Position numbers and translations under genes: made by a program. This document shows, piece by piece, positions 25,501 to 34,094 of a stretch of 64,000 bases of DNA. The notes under the pieces are model-generated. The model was not told where the DNA came from. It saw nothing but the letters and a program-made list of their open reading frames with translations, and ran no database searches. The DNA is taken from the NCBI RefSeq assembly GCF_003967355.1, contig NZ_BIFH01000014.1:468031-532030 (forward strand), in the 5' to 3' direction. Positions within the stretch are counted from its first letter, which is position 1. The number at the start of each line of letters is the position of its first letter. This DNA is from Embleya hyalina (GTDB taxonomy: Bacteria > Actinomycetota > Actinomycetes > Streptomycetales > Streptomycetaceae).

Positions 25501-27170
25501 GCGTGGGGTGGGGGTTGGGTGAGGAGTTCGAGGGAGCGTTCGCGCATTTCGATTTTGCGGATCTTGCCGGTCACCGTCATGGGGAACGCGTCGACCAGGT
25601 GGACGTAGCGCGGGATCTTGTAGTGGGCCAGCCGGCCGGCGCAGAACTCGCGGAGGGCGTCGGCGGTCAACTCCGGGGCGCCCGGGCGGAGTTTGATCCA
25701 GGCCATCAGTTCCTCGCCGTAGCGGGCGTCCGGGACGCCGACGACCTGGACGTCCTCGACGTCCGGGTGCCCGTACAGGAACTCCTCGATCTCGCGCGGG
25801 TATACGTTCTCGCCGCCGCGGATCACCATGTCCTTGATCCGGCCGACGATGGAGACGTAGCCGTCCGCGTCCATGGTCGCCAGGTCGCCGGTGTGCATCC
25901 AGCCGTCGGCGTCGATCACCTCGGCGGTGCGCTCGGGGTCGCGCCAGTAGCCCAGCATCACCGAGTAGCCGCGCGTACAGAACTCGCCGGGGGAGCCCTC
26001 GGGGACGGTCGCGCCCGTGGTCGGGTCGACCACCTTGATCTCCAGGTGCGGGTGGACCCGGCCGACCGTACCGACCCGGCGCTCCAGCGAGTCGTCGCGA
26101 CGGGTCTGGGTGGACACCGGCGAGGTCTCGGTCATCCCGTAGCAGATGGTCACCTCGGTCATGCCCATCCGGTCGATCACCCGCTTCATCACCTCCACCG
26201 GACACGGTGAACCGGCCATCACGCCGGTGCGCAGCGAGGAGAGGTCGTACTTGCCCGCCTCGAAGTCGGGCAGGGCGAGTTCGGCGATGAACATCGTCGG
26301 CACGCCGTACAGGACCGTGCAGCGCTCCTCGTGCACGGCGCGCAGCGTGGCGGCCGGGTCGAACAGCGCGGCCGGGATCACCATGCACGCGCCGTGGCTG
26401 GTCGCGCCGAGATTGCCCATCACCATGCCGAAGCAGTGGTAGAAGGGCACCGGCAGGCACACCCGGTCGGCGGCGGTCCAGCCCTGGATCTCGGCGACCA
26501 GGAAGCCGTTGCCGAGGATGTTGCGGTGGGAGAGGGTGGCGCCCTTCGGGAAGCCGGTGGTGCCGGAGGTGTACTGGATGTTGATCGGATCCTCGGGACG
26601 CAGCGTGGCCTCGCGGGCGCGCAACCGGTCGAGCGAGACGTCGGCGCCCTCGGCGAGCAGGGCCGGCCAGTCCGGGGTGTCGATGTGGACGACACGTTCC
26701 AGGTCGGGGCAGGTGGGGCGGACCTCGGCGACCATCGCGGGGTAGTCGCTGGTCTTCACGCGCGAGGCGGCGATCAGGAGCCTGGTGCCGGATTGGGCGA
26801 GCGCGTATTCGATCTCGTGCACCCGGTAGGCCGGGTTGAGGTTGACCAGGATCGCGCCGACGCGGGCGGTGGCGTACTGGACGAGGGTCCATTCGGCGCA
26901 GTTGGGCGACCAGATGCCGACGCGGTCGCCCGCCTCGATGCCGACGCCGATCAGGGCGCGGGCGAGGTTGTCGACGGCGGTGTCGAACTCCGCGTAGGTC
27001 CAGCGCCGGTCGCTCGCGCATTCGACGAGGGCGTCGTGGTCCGGGTACGCGGCGGCGATCCGGGCCAGGTTGGCGCCGATGGTCTCGTGGGGCAGCTGCG
27101 GCGTGCGCTCTCCCTGGCGGAAGGACGGGGGGATTTCGGCCTGTGGCGGGGCGGGCACGGGGGTGGTCAT
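25497..27170 (-). CDS. Acyl-CoA synthetase (AMP-binding, FadD-type)
   Basis: A 557-residue adenylate-forming enzyme. Motifs in order: phosphate loop [18 protein letters not shown] (around residue 195), YGMTETSPV, the [19 protein letters not shown] hinge and the C-terminal catalytic Lys in TGKIRKIEM. It activates a carboxylic acid, most likely a medium-chain or other fatty acid, as acyl-AMP and then acyl-CoA in the cytoplasm. The next gene on the opposite strand is a GAF-LuxR regulator sharing the 261-bp divergent promoter region, which suggests that this regulator controls it. No thioesterase or carrier domain is fused. Confidence 0.92.
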   Translation of the reverse strand: MTTPVPAPPQAEIPPSFRQGERTPQLPHETIGANLARIAAAYPDHDALVECASDRRWTYAEFDTAVDNLARALIGVGIEAGDRVGIWSPNCAEWTLVQYATARVGAILVNLNPAYRVHEIEYALAQSGTRLLIAASRVKTSDYPAMVAEVRPTCPDLERVVHIDTPDWPALLAEGADVSLDRLRAREATLRPEDPINIQYTSGTTGFPKGATLSHRNILGNGFLVAEIQGWTAADRVCLPVPFYHCFGMVMGNLGATSHGACMVIPAALFDPAATLRAVHEERCTVLYGVPTMFIAELALPDFEAGKYDLSSLRTGVMAGSPCPVEVMKRVIDRMGMTEVTICYGMTETSPVSTQTRRDDSLERRVGTVGRVHPHLEIKVVDPTTGATVPEGSPGEFCTRGYSVMLGYWRDPERTAEVIDADGWMHTGDLATMDADGYVSIVGRIKDMVIRGGENVYPREIEEFLYGHPDVEDVQVVGVPDARYGEELMAWIKLRPGAPELTADALREFCAGRLAHYKIPRYVHLVDAFPMTVTGKIRKIEMRERSLELLTQPPPHA

Positions 27171-27431
27171 CGCGGGTCACCTGCCTGGACGGGGTGGGTG
27201 GGGACTCGTGGTGCGGGGGTGCCGTGGGCGCGTGTGGTGGGTGGCGGGGCCGGGTTTTCGGGGTGGGGCGCCTGTGTGTGGTCGCGAGGGTAGGCGGGGG
27301 TGGGCGGGGGCGGCGAGCGGAGTACCCCCGAATGGGGGTGATGCCGGGCCGGGCTCGGCAGTACGGTGCCCGGGCGCGGTGTGGGTGTGCCCCGGATGGG
27401 TACGACGCGAGCCTGAGTGTGGGGAGGGGCC

Positions 27432-28304
27432 ATGGGCGGACCGGCGGGCTCGGTCGAGGATCCGTTGGCGCGGGCCGTCGAGCGGTTTCGGGCGCGGACC
27501 GGGGTGGACGTGGCGTTCGCCGGGCCGTGTCCGAATACGGCGGACCGGCTGGTGATCTCGTACCTGAGCGGCACCTCGACGCGCGTGCTGGCCGGGTTGA
27601 CGGTGGTCGCCGGGAGCGGGGTCGGCGGCAAGGCGATCGCCACGCGGCGGCCGGTGCGGGTGGTGGACTATGTCGCGGCGTCGGCGATCAGCCACGAGTA
27701 CGACCGGGCGGTCACGACGGAGGGGGTGCGGGCGGTCTTCGCGGTGCCGGTGCCTGCCGGCGGGCGGGGTGTGGTGGCGGCGGTGCTGTATGGGGCGTTG
27801 CGGCGGCCGTCGGACTTCGGGGACGGCATTTTGACCACGGCCTGTGACGCCGCGCGGGATGTGGGGCACGAGATCGCGGTGGCGCGTGAGGTCGAGCAAC
27901 GGATGGCGCGGGCGGCGGAGTTGCCGGGGTGGGCGGCGCTGGAGATCCGGCTGGCCCATGCGGACCTGCTGGCGCTGGCGGGGGCGGCCGCGGTCGACGA
28001 TCCGGTGCTGGGGGAGCGGCTGCGGGCGGTGTGTGGGCGGTTGGCGCGGACGGCTGCCGCCGCCGCTGTCGCCGGTGGGGAGGGCGGGGGCGCGGTGCGG
28101 GCGGCGGGGCCGCGGTTGACGGTGCGGGAGATGGATGTGTTGGCCCTGGTGGGGGTGGGGCGGACCAACGCGGAGGTGGCGCAGGCGCTGGGGGTGGGGG
28201 CGGAGACGGTGAAGAGCTACCTGCGGTCCGCGATGCGCAAGCTCGGGGCGCACAACCGGGTGGAGGCGGTCGTCGCCGCGCGTGCGGCGGGCCTGTTGCC
28301 GTAG
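27432..28304 (+). CDS. GAF-domain LuxR-type transcriptional regulator
   Basis: A 290-residue regulator. Residues ~15-160 form a GAF-like sensor (VVAGSGVGGKAIATRRPVRV, AVFAVPVPAGGRGVVAAVL). The C-terminus is a LuxR helix-turn-helix (LTVREMDVLALVGVGRTNAE then GVGAETVKSYLRSAMRKLGA). ATG 27432 follows GGGAGGGG. The gene is divergent from an acyl-CoA ligase gene, so it probably senses a small molecule linked to that enzyme and activates it; the ligand is unknown. Confidence 0.9.
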   Translation: MGGPAGSVEDPLARAVERFRARTGVDVAFAGPCPNTADRLVISYLSGTSTRVLAGLTVVAGSGVGGKAIATRRPVRVVDYVAASAISHEYDRAVTTEGVRAVFAVPVPAGGRGVVAAVLYGALRRPSDFGDGILTTACDAARDVGHEIAVAREVEQRMARAAELPGWAALEIRLAHADLLALAGAAAVDDPVLGERLRAVCGRLARTAAAAAVAGGEGGGAVRAAGPRLTVREMDVLALVGVGRTNAEVAQALGVGAETVKSYLRSAMRKLGAHNRVEAVVAARAAGLLP

Positions 28305-28382
28305 CTCGTGCGGGTGGCCGGGGGTGGCCGGGGGTGGTCGCGGGCCCTCACCCGACGGAGGCCGGCCTCTCGCCCCGACCGT

Positions 28383-28479
28383 CCTCAAACGCCGGACGGG
28401 CTGGATTTGCCCGGTCCTGTGTGTGGGTTGCGGTCGTGCTTTGGTCGGGTTTTTTGTCCTCAAACGCCGGACGGGCTGG
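28383..28479. repeat. Two copies of the CCTCAAACGCCGGACGGGCT intergenic element
   Basis: The same 22-bp sequence occurs at 28383-28404 and 28458-28479. It is the well-known short intergenic element of Streptomyces genomes and is related to the array at 18.8-19.3 kb. The second copy supplies, on the minus strand, the TGA stop (from GGCGTTTGAGG) of the toxin-like remnant. Confidence 0.8.
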
Positions 28480-28700
28480 GTTTGCTTGGCTCGGGCGGGC
28501 CGGGTGCGGCTATGCGGACCACGGTTACGGTGAGCACTGATGCCGATACCTGGTAGACGGTGATTACGTTGCCGCACGTGACCTCGCGATGGTCCTTGTG
28601 ATACGTCCCGGGCGACGCGGGCCATGCCGTCGTCAAGGTCCCGGCGTTGGCTCGGGGCGAGGTTGGCCCGGTCCCTTTTGGAGGTCGGACTGTAGTTCGT
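28460..28700 (-). pseudogene. RelE/ParE-like toxin remnant with a frameshift
   Basis: Two protein-like segments lie in different frames. The first ([20 protein letters not shown] then [11 protein letters not shown]) overlaps the 3' end of the DUF6247-like gene. The second (HKDHREVTCGNVITVYQVSA then SVLTVTVVRIAAP) follows near 28560-28580 after a one-base shift. Joined, they resemble small RelE/ParE toxins, including the beta strands and the terminal VTVVRI strand. No start codon or ribosome binding site is visible for the first segment. The position just after an antitoxin-like gene supports the idea. Confidence 0.45.
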
Positions 28701-28947
28701 GTGCGGCTTCGTCCTCCGCTTCGATCTCGGGGGTGCGAGCCCACCTGTACAGCGTCGGATGCATGTCTCGCGCCGGCGTGTTCTCGATCTCCTCGGTGAA
28801 GGCGTCGCGCCGGTCCTCGGGCAAGGCCGCGCGAATGCCGGCGGTGGTGGCCGGCAGCACGACGAGCCGGTCCCCGACCGTGGTCCGGAAGTGCCGGCCG
28901 TCCGGCTCCGGTCCGTCGTCCCGAGGCTGGGGTGTGCCGTCGTTCAT
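28633..28947 (-). CDS. DUF6247-like small protein, possible antitoxin
   Basis: A 104-residue acidic protein with GGAGAGG before its ATG. The central segment [20 protein letters not shown] resembles the conserved core of DUF6247 ([14 protein letters not shown]), a family usually found as the first gene of toxin-antitoxin-like pairs. The C-terminus is charged and Pro-rich. The remnant of a RelE-like toxin overlaps its end. The match is by remembered pattern, and a different family is possible. Confidence 0.6.
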   Translation of the reverse strand: MNDGTPQPRDDGPEPDGRHFRTTVGDRLVVLPATTAGIRAALPEDRRDAFTEEIENTPARDMHPTLYRWARTPEIEAEDEAAHELQSDLQKGPGQPRPEPTPGP

Positions 28948-28959
28948 GTGGTCCTCTCC

Positions 28960-29007
28960 ATGACCGGGGTCGAATGCTCTCGGTGTGCTTGCGTATGCAG
29001 TGTGTGA
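28960..29007 (+). other. Possible 15-codon Cys-rich leader peptide upstream of mtnD
   Basis: ATG 28960 opens [15 protein letters not shown] and stops at TGA 29005-29007. Four of fifteen codons are Cys. Cys-rich leader peptides are known in actinobacteria upstream of sulfur-metabolism genes, where they sense cysteine supply. No good ribosome binding site precedes it, so translation is unproven. Confidence 0.25.
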
Positions 29008-29042
29008 GAGAGAGTGCGGGTTGCGTGAGTCCCGAAGCGATG

Positions 29043-29139
29043 GTGGGGGGAATTGGGGGAGACGGTAGTTTTGGGGATGGTCCGGGGGGCCTTTGGTGTT
29101 TGGTGTGTAGCGGATTGGTGCTCGGGGAGTTTGCCCCGA
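29043..29139 (+). promoter_or_regulatory. G-run cluster and small hairpin in the mtnD leader
   Basis: Runs of four or more G occur at 29045-29050, 29055-29059, 29073-29076 and 29084-29089 on the coding strand, which could form a G-quadruplex in the 5' leader. A short stem follows (TCGGGG 29122-29127 with CCCCGA 29134-29139) about 25 bases before the start codon. Confidence 0.3.
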
Positions 29140-29162
29140 TCGAGTACTCGTGGAGGGACGCC

Positions 29163-29744
29163 ATGTCCTTGTTGACCGTGTGGCCTGAGGACGATGCCGC
29201 CGAGGTGGTCGTGCGGACCTCGGAGCCGGGGGAGATCGCTCGGGCCCTGGAGCCGATCGGGGTTCGGTTCGAGCGGTGGACGGCCGATGTGGCCCTGCCC
29301 GACGGGGCTACGCAGGATCAGGTGATCGCTGCCTACAAGACCGAGGTGGATCGCATCACCGCGGCCGAGGGGTACATCCTCGTGGATGTGATTCGGCTCC
29401 AGCCGTCCGACGATCCGGAGTGGCCGGCCAAGGCCGCCGGCGCGCGGGCGAAGTTTTTGACCGAGCACACGCATGAGGACGACGAGGTGCGCTTCTTCGT
29501 CGAAGGGGCCGGCATCTTCTACCTCCACATCGCCGGCCGGGTGCACGCGGTGTTGTGCGAGGCGGGCGATCTGCTCTCGGTGCCCAAGGGCATCACGCAC
29601 TGGTTCGACATGGGCGTGGAGCCGTCGGTCGCCGCGATCCGGTTCTTCCACGACGAGGACGGCTGGGTCGGCGACTTCACCGGTGACCCGATCGCCTCGC
29701 GCTTCCCGGACTTCGACGAGATCCGGGCCGGGTACGCCGCGTGA
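29163..29744 (+). CDS. mtnD: Acireductone dioxygenase
   Basis: A 193-residue cupin enzyme of the methionine salvage pathway. It oxidises acireductone to the 2-keto precursor of methionine plus formate with an Fe(II) centre. The metal site is visible as [14 protein letters not shown] (HxH...E near residue 105) and the later His in GITHWFDMG. Length and motifs match the family throughout. GGAGGG precedes the ATG. The stop overlaps the GTG of mtnC by four bases, so the two are coupled. The nickel-bound form of such enzymes gives a different product, but the sequence alone does not show which metal is used. Confidence 0.96.
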   Translation: MSLLTVWPEDDAAEVVVRTSEPGEIARALEPIGVRFERWTADVALPDGATQDQVIAAYKTEVDRITAAEGYILVDVIRLQPSDDPEWPAKAAGARAKFLTEHTHEDDEVRFFVEGAGIFYLHIAGRVHAVLCEAGDLLSVPKGITHWFDMGVEPSVAAIRFFHDEDGWVGDFTGDPIASRFPDFDEIRAGYAA

Positions 29745-30496
29745 GTTCAGGCACGAACCCGGTCGACGCTCCGCTGACGGTGGTCGTCGACATCGAGGGC
29801 ACCACCAGCGCCACCGGCTTCATCACCGAGCAGCTGTATCCGTACTCCCGCGTGCACTTCGGCCGTTGGCTGGACGAGCACGGCGACCACCCCGACGTGG
29901 TGCGTGCCGTCGAGGCCGTGCGCGAGTCGATCGGCGAGCCGGACGCGGACGACCGGCGGATCGTCGAGGCGTTGAACGGTTGGCTCGATCGGGACGAGAA
30001 GGTCACGCCGCTCAAGGCGCTCCAGGGCCTGATCTGGGCCGAGGGCTTCGCGTCCGGCGAACTCACCTCCCACTTCTACCCGGACGCCATCCCGGCGCTG
30101 CGCGCGTGGCACGCGGCCGGGCATCGGCTGTACATCTTCTCCTCGGGTTCGGTCGCCGCGCAGCGTGCGTGGTTCGGCAGTTCGCCCGAGGGGTCGCTGC
30201 TGCCGCTGTTCTCGGGGCACTTCGACACGGAGAACGCCGGCCCGAAGCGGGTCGCCGACTCGTACCGCACGATCGCGGCGGAGATCGGCGAGTCGCGGCC
30301 GGAGCGTCTGGTCTTCCTGTCCGACGTGGTCGACGAGTTGGACGCGGCGCGCGAGGCCGGATGGTGGACCGTCGGCGTGCGCCGGCCGGACGCCGACGAG
30401 CCGTACTACGATCGGGGCGTGGGCGATCACCCGGAGACGGCCACCTTCGCCCGGTTGGATCTGACCGGCGATCGGCCGATCCTGCGCGAACCCTGA
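29741..30496 (+). CDS. mtnC: Acireductone synthase (enolase-phosphatase E1)
   Basis: A 251-residue HAD-superfamily enzyme that enolises and dephosphorylates 2,3-diketo-5-methylthiopentyl-1-phosphate to acireductone. HAD motif I is [11 protein letters not shown] near the N-terminus, motif II is [10 protein letters not shown], motif III includes GPKRVADSY and motif IV is [13 protein letters not shown]. The GTG start overlaps the mtnD stop (GTGA), so both steps that meet at acireductone are made together. The gene ends at a strong hairpin facing the convergent oxidoreductase operon. Confidence 0.95.
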   Translation: MSSGTNPVDAPLTVVVDIEGTTSATGFITEQLYPYSRVHFGRWLDEHGDHPDVVRAVEAVRESIGEPDADDRRIVEALNGWLDRDEKVTPLKALQGLIWAEGFASGELTSHFYPDAIPALRAWHAAGHRLYIFSSGSVAAQRAWFGSSPEGSLLPLFSGHFDTENAGPKRVADSYRTIAAEIGESRPERLVFLSDVVDELDAAREAGWWTVGVRRPDADEPYYDRGVGDHPETATFARLDLTGDRPILREP

Positions 30497-30511
30497 GCGG
30501 TGGGCGGGACA

Positions 30512-30555
30512 AGGGCGGTCGGCGGCACGAACTCCCGTGCCGCCGAACGCCCTTC
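30512..30555. terminator. Bidirectional hairpin terminator
   Basis: An imperfect 19-bp stem (AAGGGCG, one mismatch, then TCGGCGGCACG, pairing with the complementary arm at 30537-30555) with a six-base loop separates the convergent mtnDC and minus-strand operons. Confidence 0.75.
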
Positions 30556-30570
30556 GGTGAACAACCGGAC

Positions 30571-31368
30571 TCAGCCGAAGCGCTCCACCCGGATCCGGGT
30601 CGTCGGTACGCCCGCCGCGGTGAGCAGTCGGCCCGCGTGTTCGGCGAATCCGGTCGAGCCGCAGACGAAGACCTCGTAGCGCTCGTCCGCGACGGCCGCC
30701 GCCGCGTGCGGGGCGAGCGTGTCCGCGGCGAGCCGGCCCACCGGATGCGGATACCCGGGCGGCGCCGCGCGGCTGTACAGGACGGTGTGCTCCTCGCCCG
30801 GCAGCGGGGCCAACTCCGCCGCGTACAAAAGGTCTTGCGGCGTACGGGCGCACGCGACCAGGCGCAGCGGCACGGTCAGCGCGCGGCGGCGCCGGTGGCG
30901 GACCATCGCCATCAGCGGGACCAGGCCCGACCCGCCCGCCACAAGCAGCACCGGCCGATCGCCCGGCCAGGCGAAGAACCCGCCCAGTGGACCGCGTACC
31001 TCCAGCGTGTCGCCGGGCCGGGCCACGTCGTGCACGAAACCGGACACCTCGCCGCCCGGCATGCGGTCGACGGTGAACTCGATGTGCCCCTCGTCGTCCG
31101 GCGCGGACGCGACCGAGTAGTGCCGCTGCGCGGTGTAGCCGTCGGCGGCGGTCAACCGCAACATGTAGTGCTGGCCCGCCACATGCGCGTGCCAGACCGG
31201 CAGCGCCAGGCGCACGGTCACCGCGTTGGGCGTCTCGCGCCGTACCTCGACCACGGTCGCGCTCTGCCAGTCCACGCTGCCGCGCAGGCTCGGCGCGGCC
31301 CGGCCGGGGGCGGCGAACGCGGGGATCGGCGGGAGGTTCACCGGGCCCGCCGGGATCGAATCAGTCAC
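30571..31368 (-). CDS. FAD/NAD(P)-binding oxidoreductase, ferredoxin reductase type
   Basis: A 265-residue flavoprotein reductase without an iron-sulfur domain. The FAD-binding barrel shows AQRHYSVASAPDDEG (RxYS motif) and the NAD(P) domain GGSGLVPLMAMVRHR. It ends CGSTGFAEHAGRLL with the ERFG terminus typical of these reductases. It should pass electrons from NAD(P)H to a partner. The GTG start overlaps the stop of the molybdenum oxidoreductase gene by eight bases, so that protein is the probable partner. It is the last gene of the eight-gene minus-strand run. Confidence 0.88.
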   Translation of the reverse strand: MTDSIPAGPVNLPPIPAFAAPGRAAPSLRGSVDWQSATVVEVRRETPNAVTVRLALPVWHAHVAGQHYMLRLTAADGYTAQRHYSVASAPDDEGHIEFTVDRMPGGEVSGFVHDVARPGDTLEVRGPLGGFFAWPGDRPVLLVAGGSGLVPLMAMVRHRRRRALTVPLRLVACARTPQDLLYAAELAPLPGEEHTVLYSRAAPPGYPHPVGRLAADTLAPHAAAAVADERYEVFVCGSTGFAEHAGRLLTAAGVPTTRIRVERFG

Positions 31369-31975
31369 CGGAGTAGCGCTCCTCTGCCCACGGGTCGCCG
31401 CGATGGTGGTAGCCGTTGACCTCCCAGAAGCCCGGCTCGTCGTGGTCCAGCAGGCGCAGGCCCGCGATCCACTTGACGCTCTTCCAGAAGTACAGGTGCG
31501 GCACCAGCAGTCGCGCCGGCCCGCCGTGTGCCGGGGTCAGCGGCTCGCCCTCGAAGTCGAAGGCGATCCAGGCCCGGCCGCCGGTCAGGTCGGCGAGGGC
31601 CAGATTGGTGGTGTAGCCGGTGTGCGAGAAGGCCACCGCGTGGGTGGCGCCGGCGCGCGGTCCGGCCTCGGCCAGGAACGCGTCCAGCGAAACGCCGGTG
31701 AAGTCGGTGCTCAGCTTCGACCAGGACGTGACGCAGTGGATCGGCCCGTCGTACCTCTCCCGGGGCAGCGCGCGGGCCTGGTCCCAACTCCACGAGCGCG
31801 GCCGGTCGACCAACCCGTCGATCCGGAACGACCAGTCGGCCGGCGCCAGTTCGGGGGTGACCTCGGCGGAGAGTACGGGGAAGTCGTGGCGCGCGTCGTA
31901 CTGCCCCGGGGGCAGTCGCGGATCGCGCTCGGCGGCGGTGTGCCGGCCGACGAAGCCACGCGTGGTGGAACTCAT
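31361..31975 (-). CDS. Sulfite-oxidase-like molybdenum oxidoreductase (MsrP/YedY-like)
   Basis: A 204-residue protein consisting only of the sulfite-oxidase Moco-binding fold. The molybdenum-ligand Cys lies in IHCVTSWSKLSTDFTG (around residue 87), and FDFEGEPLTPAHGGPARLLV and LYFWKSVKWIAGL are further family landmarks. The dimerisation domain of true sulfite oxidases is missing, as in MsrP/YedY-type reductases. No Tat or Sec signal is seen, so it should be cytoplasmic. The start has GGGAGAAGG in front. It lies 14 bases after the amidohydrolase gene and overlaps the reductase gene, which suggests a reductase acting on an S-oxide or similar group. Its substrate is inferred. Confidence 0.85.
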   Translation of the reverse strand: MSSTTRGFVGRHTAAERDPRLPPGQYDARHDFPVLSAEVTPELAPADWSFRIDGLVDRPRSWSWDQARALPRERYDGPIHCVTSWSKLSTDFTGVSLDAFLAEAGPRAGATHAVAFSHTGYTTNLALADLTGGRAWIAFDFEGEPLTPAHGGPARLLVPHLYFWKSVKWIAGLRLLDHDEPGFWEVNGYHHRGDPWAEERYSGD

Positions 31976-31989
31976 GGCGCCTTCTCCCA

Positions 31990-33318
31990 TCACGTCGTTC
32001 GACTCGGGCCGCCGGCCCGCTTCCGCAGCGCTCCCGCGAGCGCCTCGACCTCCTCGATCGCCGAGCCCTCGTCGATCGTAAGCAACCGCCGGTCGCGCAG
32101 TACGATCCGACCGTCGATCACCGTGTCCCGCACGTCGGCGGGCCCGGCCGCGTAGGCGAGCATCGACCACGGGTCGTGCCGGGGCGTCAGGTGCGGCCGG
32201 TTCAGGTCGAGTACCACCAGGTCGGCCGCCTTGCCCACCTCGATCGACCCGGTCAGCGCGCCGATCCCGATCGCCCGCGCGCCGTCGACGGTGGCCATCC
32301 GCACCGCCGTGCGCGCGCCGACCAGGGTCGGGTCGGGCGCCGCGCCGGAACCGACCCGGTGCAGCGTCGCCGCCGCGCGGATCGGGCCGAACAGGTCGAG
32401 CGCGTTGGCGCTGACCGCGCCGTCCGTACCCAACCCCACCGGCACGCCGGCCGCCAGCAGTTCGGGCAGTCGGGCCACCCCGGAGGCCAGTTTGAGGTTG
32501 GACACCGGGCAGTGCGCGACACTCGCACCGGAGTCGGCGATCAACCCGATCTCCTCGTCGGTGAGGTGCACCGCGTGCGCGAGCAGCGTGCCGGGGCCCA
32601 ACAGCCCCAGATGGTGCAGGAGTTCCACCGGTCGGCGGCCGTGCCGCCGCCGCACGGTCTGTGCCTCGGCCGCGTTCTCCGCCGCGTGGATGTGCAGCAA
32701 CGCGCCGTGCTCGCGGGCCAGTTCGGCCACCGCGAGGAGCCGGTCCGGGTCCAGCGTGTACGTGCTGTGCGGCGTCACGCAGCGGATCGCCGTCCGGGCC
32801 AGCAACTCCGGCGCGAGCCGCAGTCGGGCCGCGAAGTCGAGCCCGTCGGGCGGCCCCGGCACGTCCATGAACGTCGGCCCCGTCACCAGCCGAAAGCCCG
32901 CGTCGGCGGCGGCCTCCAGGCCCGCCTCGGGAAACCAGTACATGTCCATCGCCGTGGTCACGCCCGCCCGGATCGACTCGGCCAGCGCCAGTCGCACGGC
33001 GGCGCGCACCACCTCGGCGGACAACACCGCGCTCTCCGCGGCGACCAACCGGTCCAGGAACACCTGGAGGTCGACGTCGTCGGCCGTACCCCGGAACAGC
33101 GTCATCGCCGCATGGGAATGCGCGTTGACCAGCCCCGGCAACACCAGGCACCCCCGCGCGTCCAGGGTCGGCGCACCCGGGAAACGCGCCCCCAACCCGG
33201 CCGCCGGGCCCACCGCGACGATCCGCCGGTCGGCGATCGCCACCGCGCCGTCGGGCACATACGTGTCGGCGGCGTCGGCGGTGAGCACCGCGCCGCCGGT
33301 GACCAGCAGATCGATCAC
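31990..33318 (-). CDS. Amidohydrolase, MtaD/SsnA-type aminohydrolase (probable nucleoside deaminase)
   Basis: A 442-residue metal-dependent deaminase of the MtaD family, which acts on 5'-methylthioadenosine, S-adenosylhomocysteine or related purine compounds. Zinc ligands are in GLVNAHSHAAMTLFRG (HxH, residue ~60), LLHIHAAENAAE and VAHCPVSNLKLASG, with the final Asp in GLGTDGAVSANALD. The GTG start overlaps the stop of the nucleoside phosphorylase by four bases. Next to a phosphorylase and nucleoside importer, and between mtn genes, deamination of 5'-methylthioadenosine to methylthioinosine is the best guess. Adenosine or 8-oxoguanine are alternatives. Confidence 0.85.
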   Translation of the reverse strand: MIDLLVTGGAVLTADAADTYVPDGAVAIADRRIVAVGPAAGLGARFPGAPTLDARGCLVLPGLVNAHSHAAMTLFRGTADDVDLQVFLDRLVAAESAVLSAEVVRAAVRLALAESIRAGVTTAMDMYWFPEAGLEAAADAGFRLVTGPTFMDVPGPPDGLDFAARLRLAPELLARTAIRCVTPHSTYTLDPDRLLAVAELAREHGALLHIHAAENAAEAQTVRRRHGRRPVELLHHLGLLGPGTLLAHAVHLTDEEIGLIADSGASVAHCPVSNLKLASGVARLPELLAAGVPVGLGTDGAVSANALDLFGPIRAAATLHRVGSGAAPDPTLVGARTAVRMATVDGARAIGIGALTGSIEVGKAADLVVLDLNRPHLTPRHDPWSMLAYAAGPADVRDTVIDGRIVLRDRRLLTIDEGSAIEEVEALAGALRKRAGGPSRTT

Positions 33319-34094
33319 GCGCCGTCCGCCGCCTCGTCCTCGGCCAGCCGGTACAGCGCGTCCAACGCCACCACCACGCCCCGCTCGACGCCCTCGGCGA
33401 CCACCGTGCGATGCGGGTCGTAGGTCGACGCGCCGGACTCGTCGACCAGATCGTCGGCCGCGATGCCGTCCACGACCAGCACCCCGCCGGCCCGGTGCCC
33501 GCCCAGCGCGGCCCAGACCAACAGCGCCGACAACTCCATCTCGATCGCCAGCACACCCGCCGCCTGATACGGCTTCATCGGCAGTTCCAACACACCCGGC
33601 ATGAACGCCGCGCGGGTCCACACCGTGCCCCGGTGGTGCGGAGCCGCGTGCGCGCGGGCCGCGCCCTGGAGCGCGAGCACCACCTCCGGCGTCGCGGACG
33701 CCGGGAACTCGGCGGGCACCAACTGCTGGGTGACCCCGTCGTCGCGGACCGCGCCGGTGGCTATCACCAGGTCCCCGTCGTGCACCCCGCGCGCCATCGC
33801 GCCCGCGGTGCCGAGCCGGACGAAGGTGCGCACCCCCGCCTCGGCCAACTCGCCGAACAGGCAGACCGCGCCGGGCCCGCCCACGCCGTGCGAGGACACC
33901 ACCACGGGCAGCCCGCGCCAGTTGCCCGCGTAGCTGACGTACTCCCGGTTGGCGCCGATCCGCCGCGCGTCGTCGAGGCGTTCGGCGACCAGCGCGGCCC
34001 GGGCGGGATCGCCGACGACGAGCGCGTGCGCGGGCAGCCCGCTGCTGGGGATCCGGGTGATCGGCAGCACGGCGGGGCGGGTGGTGGTGGTCAT
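33315..34094 (-). CDS. Nucleoside phosphorylase (PNP/UDP family)
   Basis: A 259-residue NP-I family phosphorylase. Landmarks are the phosphate-binding VVGDPARAALVAERL near the start, SSHGVGGPGAVCLFGEL, VRLGTAGAM and the base/ribose site AIEMELSALLVWA. The family splits a nucleoside with phosphate into base and ribose-1-phosphate. The sequence is nearer to the uridine phosphorylase branch than to classic MtnP. Specificity is therefore open, but the coupled deaminase and flanking mtn genes suggest that methylthioribose-1-phosphate is one product. ATGA overlap with the upstream permease gene and GTGA overlap with the downstream deaminase gene show tight coupling. Confidence 0.88.
   Translation of the reverse strand: MTTTTRPAVLPITRIPSSGLPAHALVVGDPARAALVAERLDDARRIGANREYVSYAGNWRGLPVVVSSHGVGGPGAVCLFGELAEAGVRTFVRLGTAGAMARGVHDGDLVIATGAVRDDGVTQQLVPAEFPASATPEVVLALQGAARAHAAPHHRGTVWTRAAFMPGVLELPMKPYQAAGVLAIEMELSALLVWAALGGHRAGGVLVVDGIAADDLVDESGASTYDPHRTVVAEGVERGVVVALDALYRLAEDEAADGA

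Noticed and set aside
28300..28500. Possible transposon ends around the two AACGCCGGACGGG copies
   Set aside because: The copies are direct rather than inverted, only 22 bp, and no transposase frame lies between or near them.
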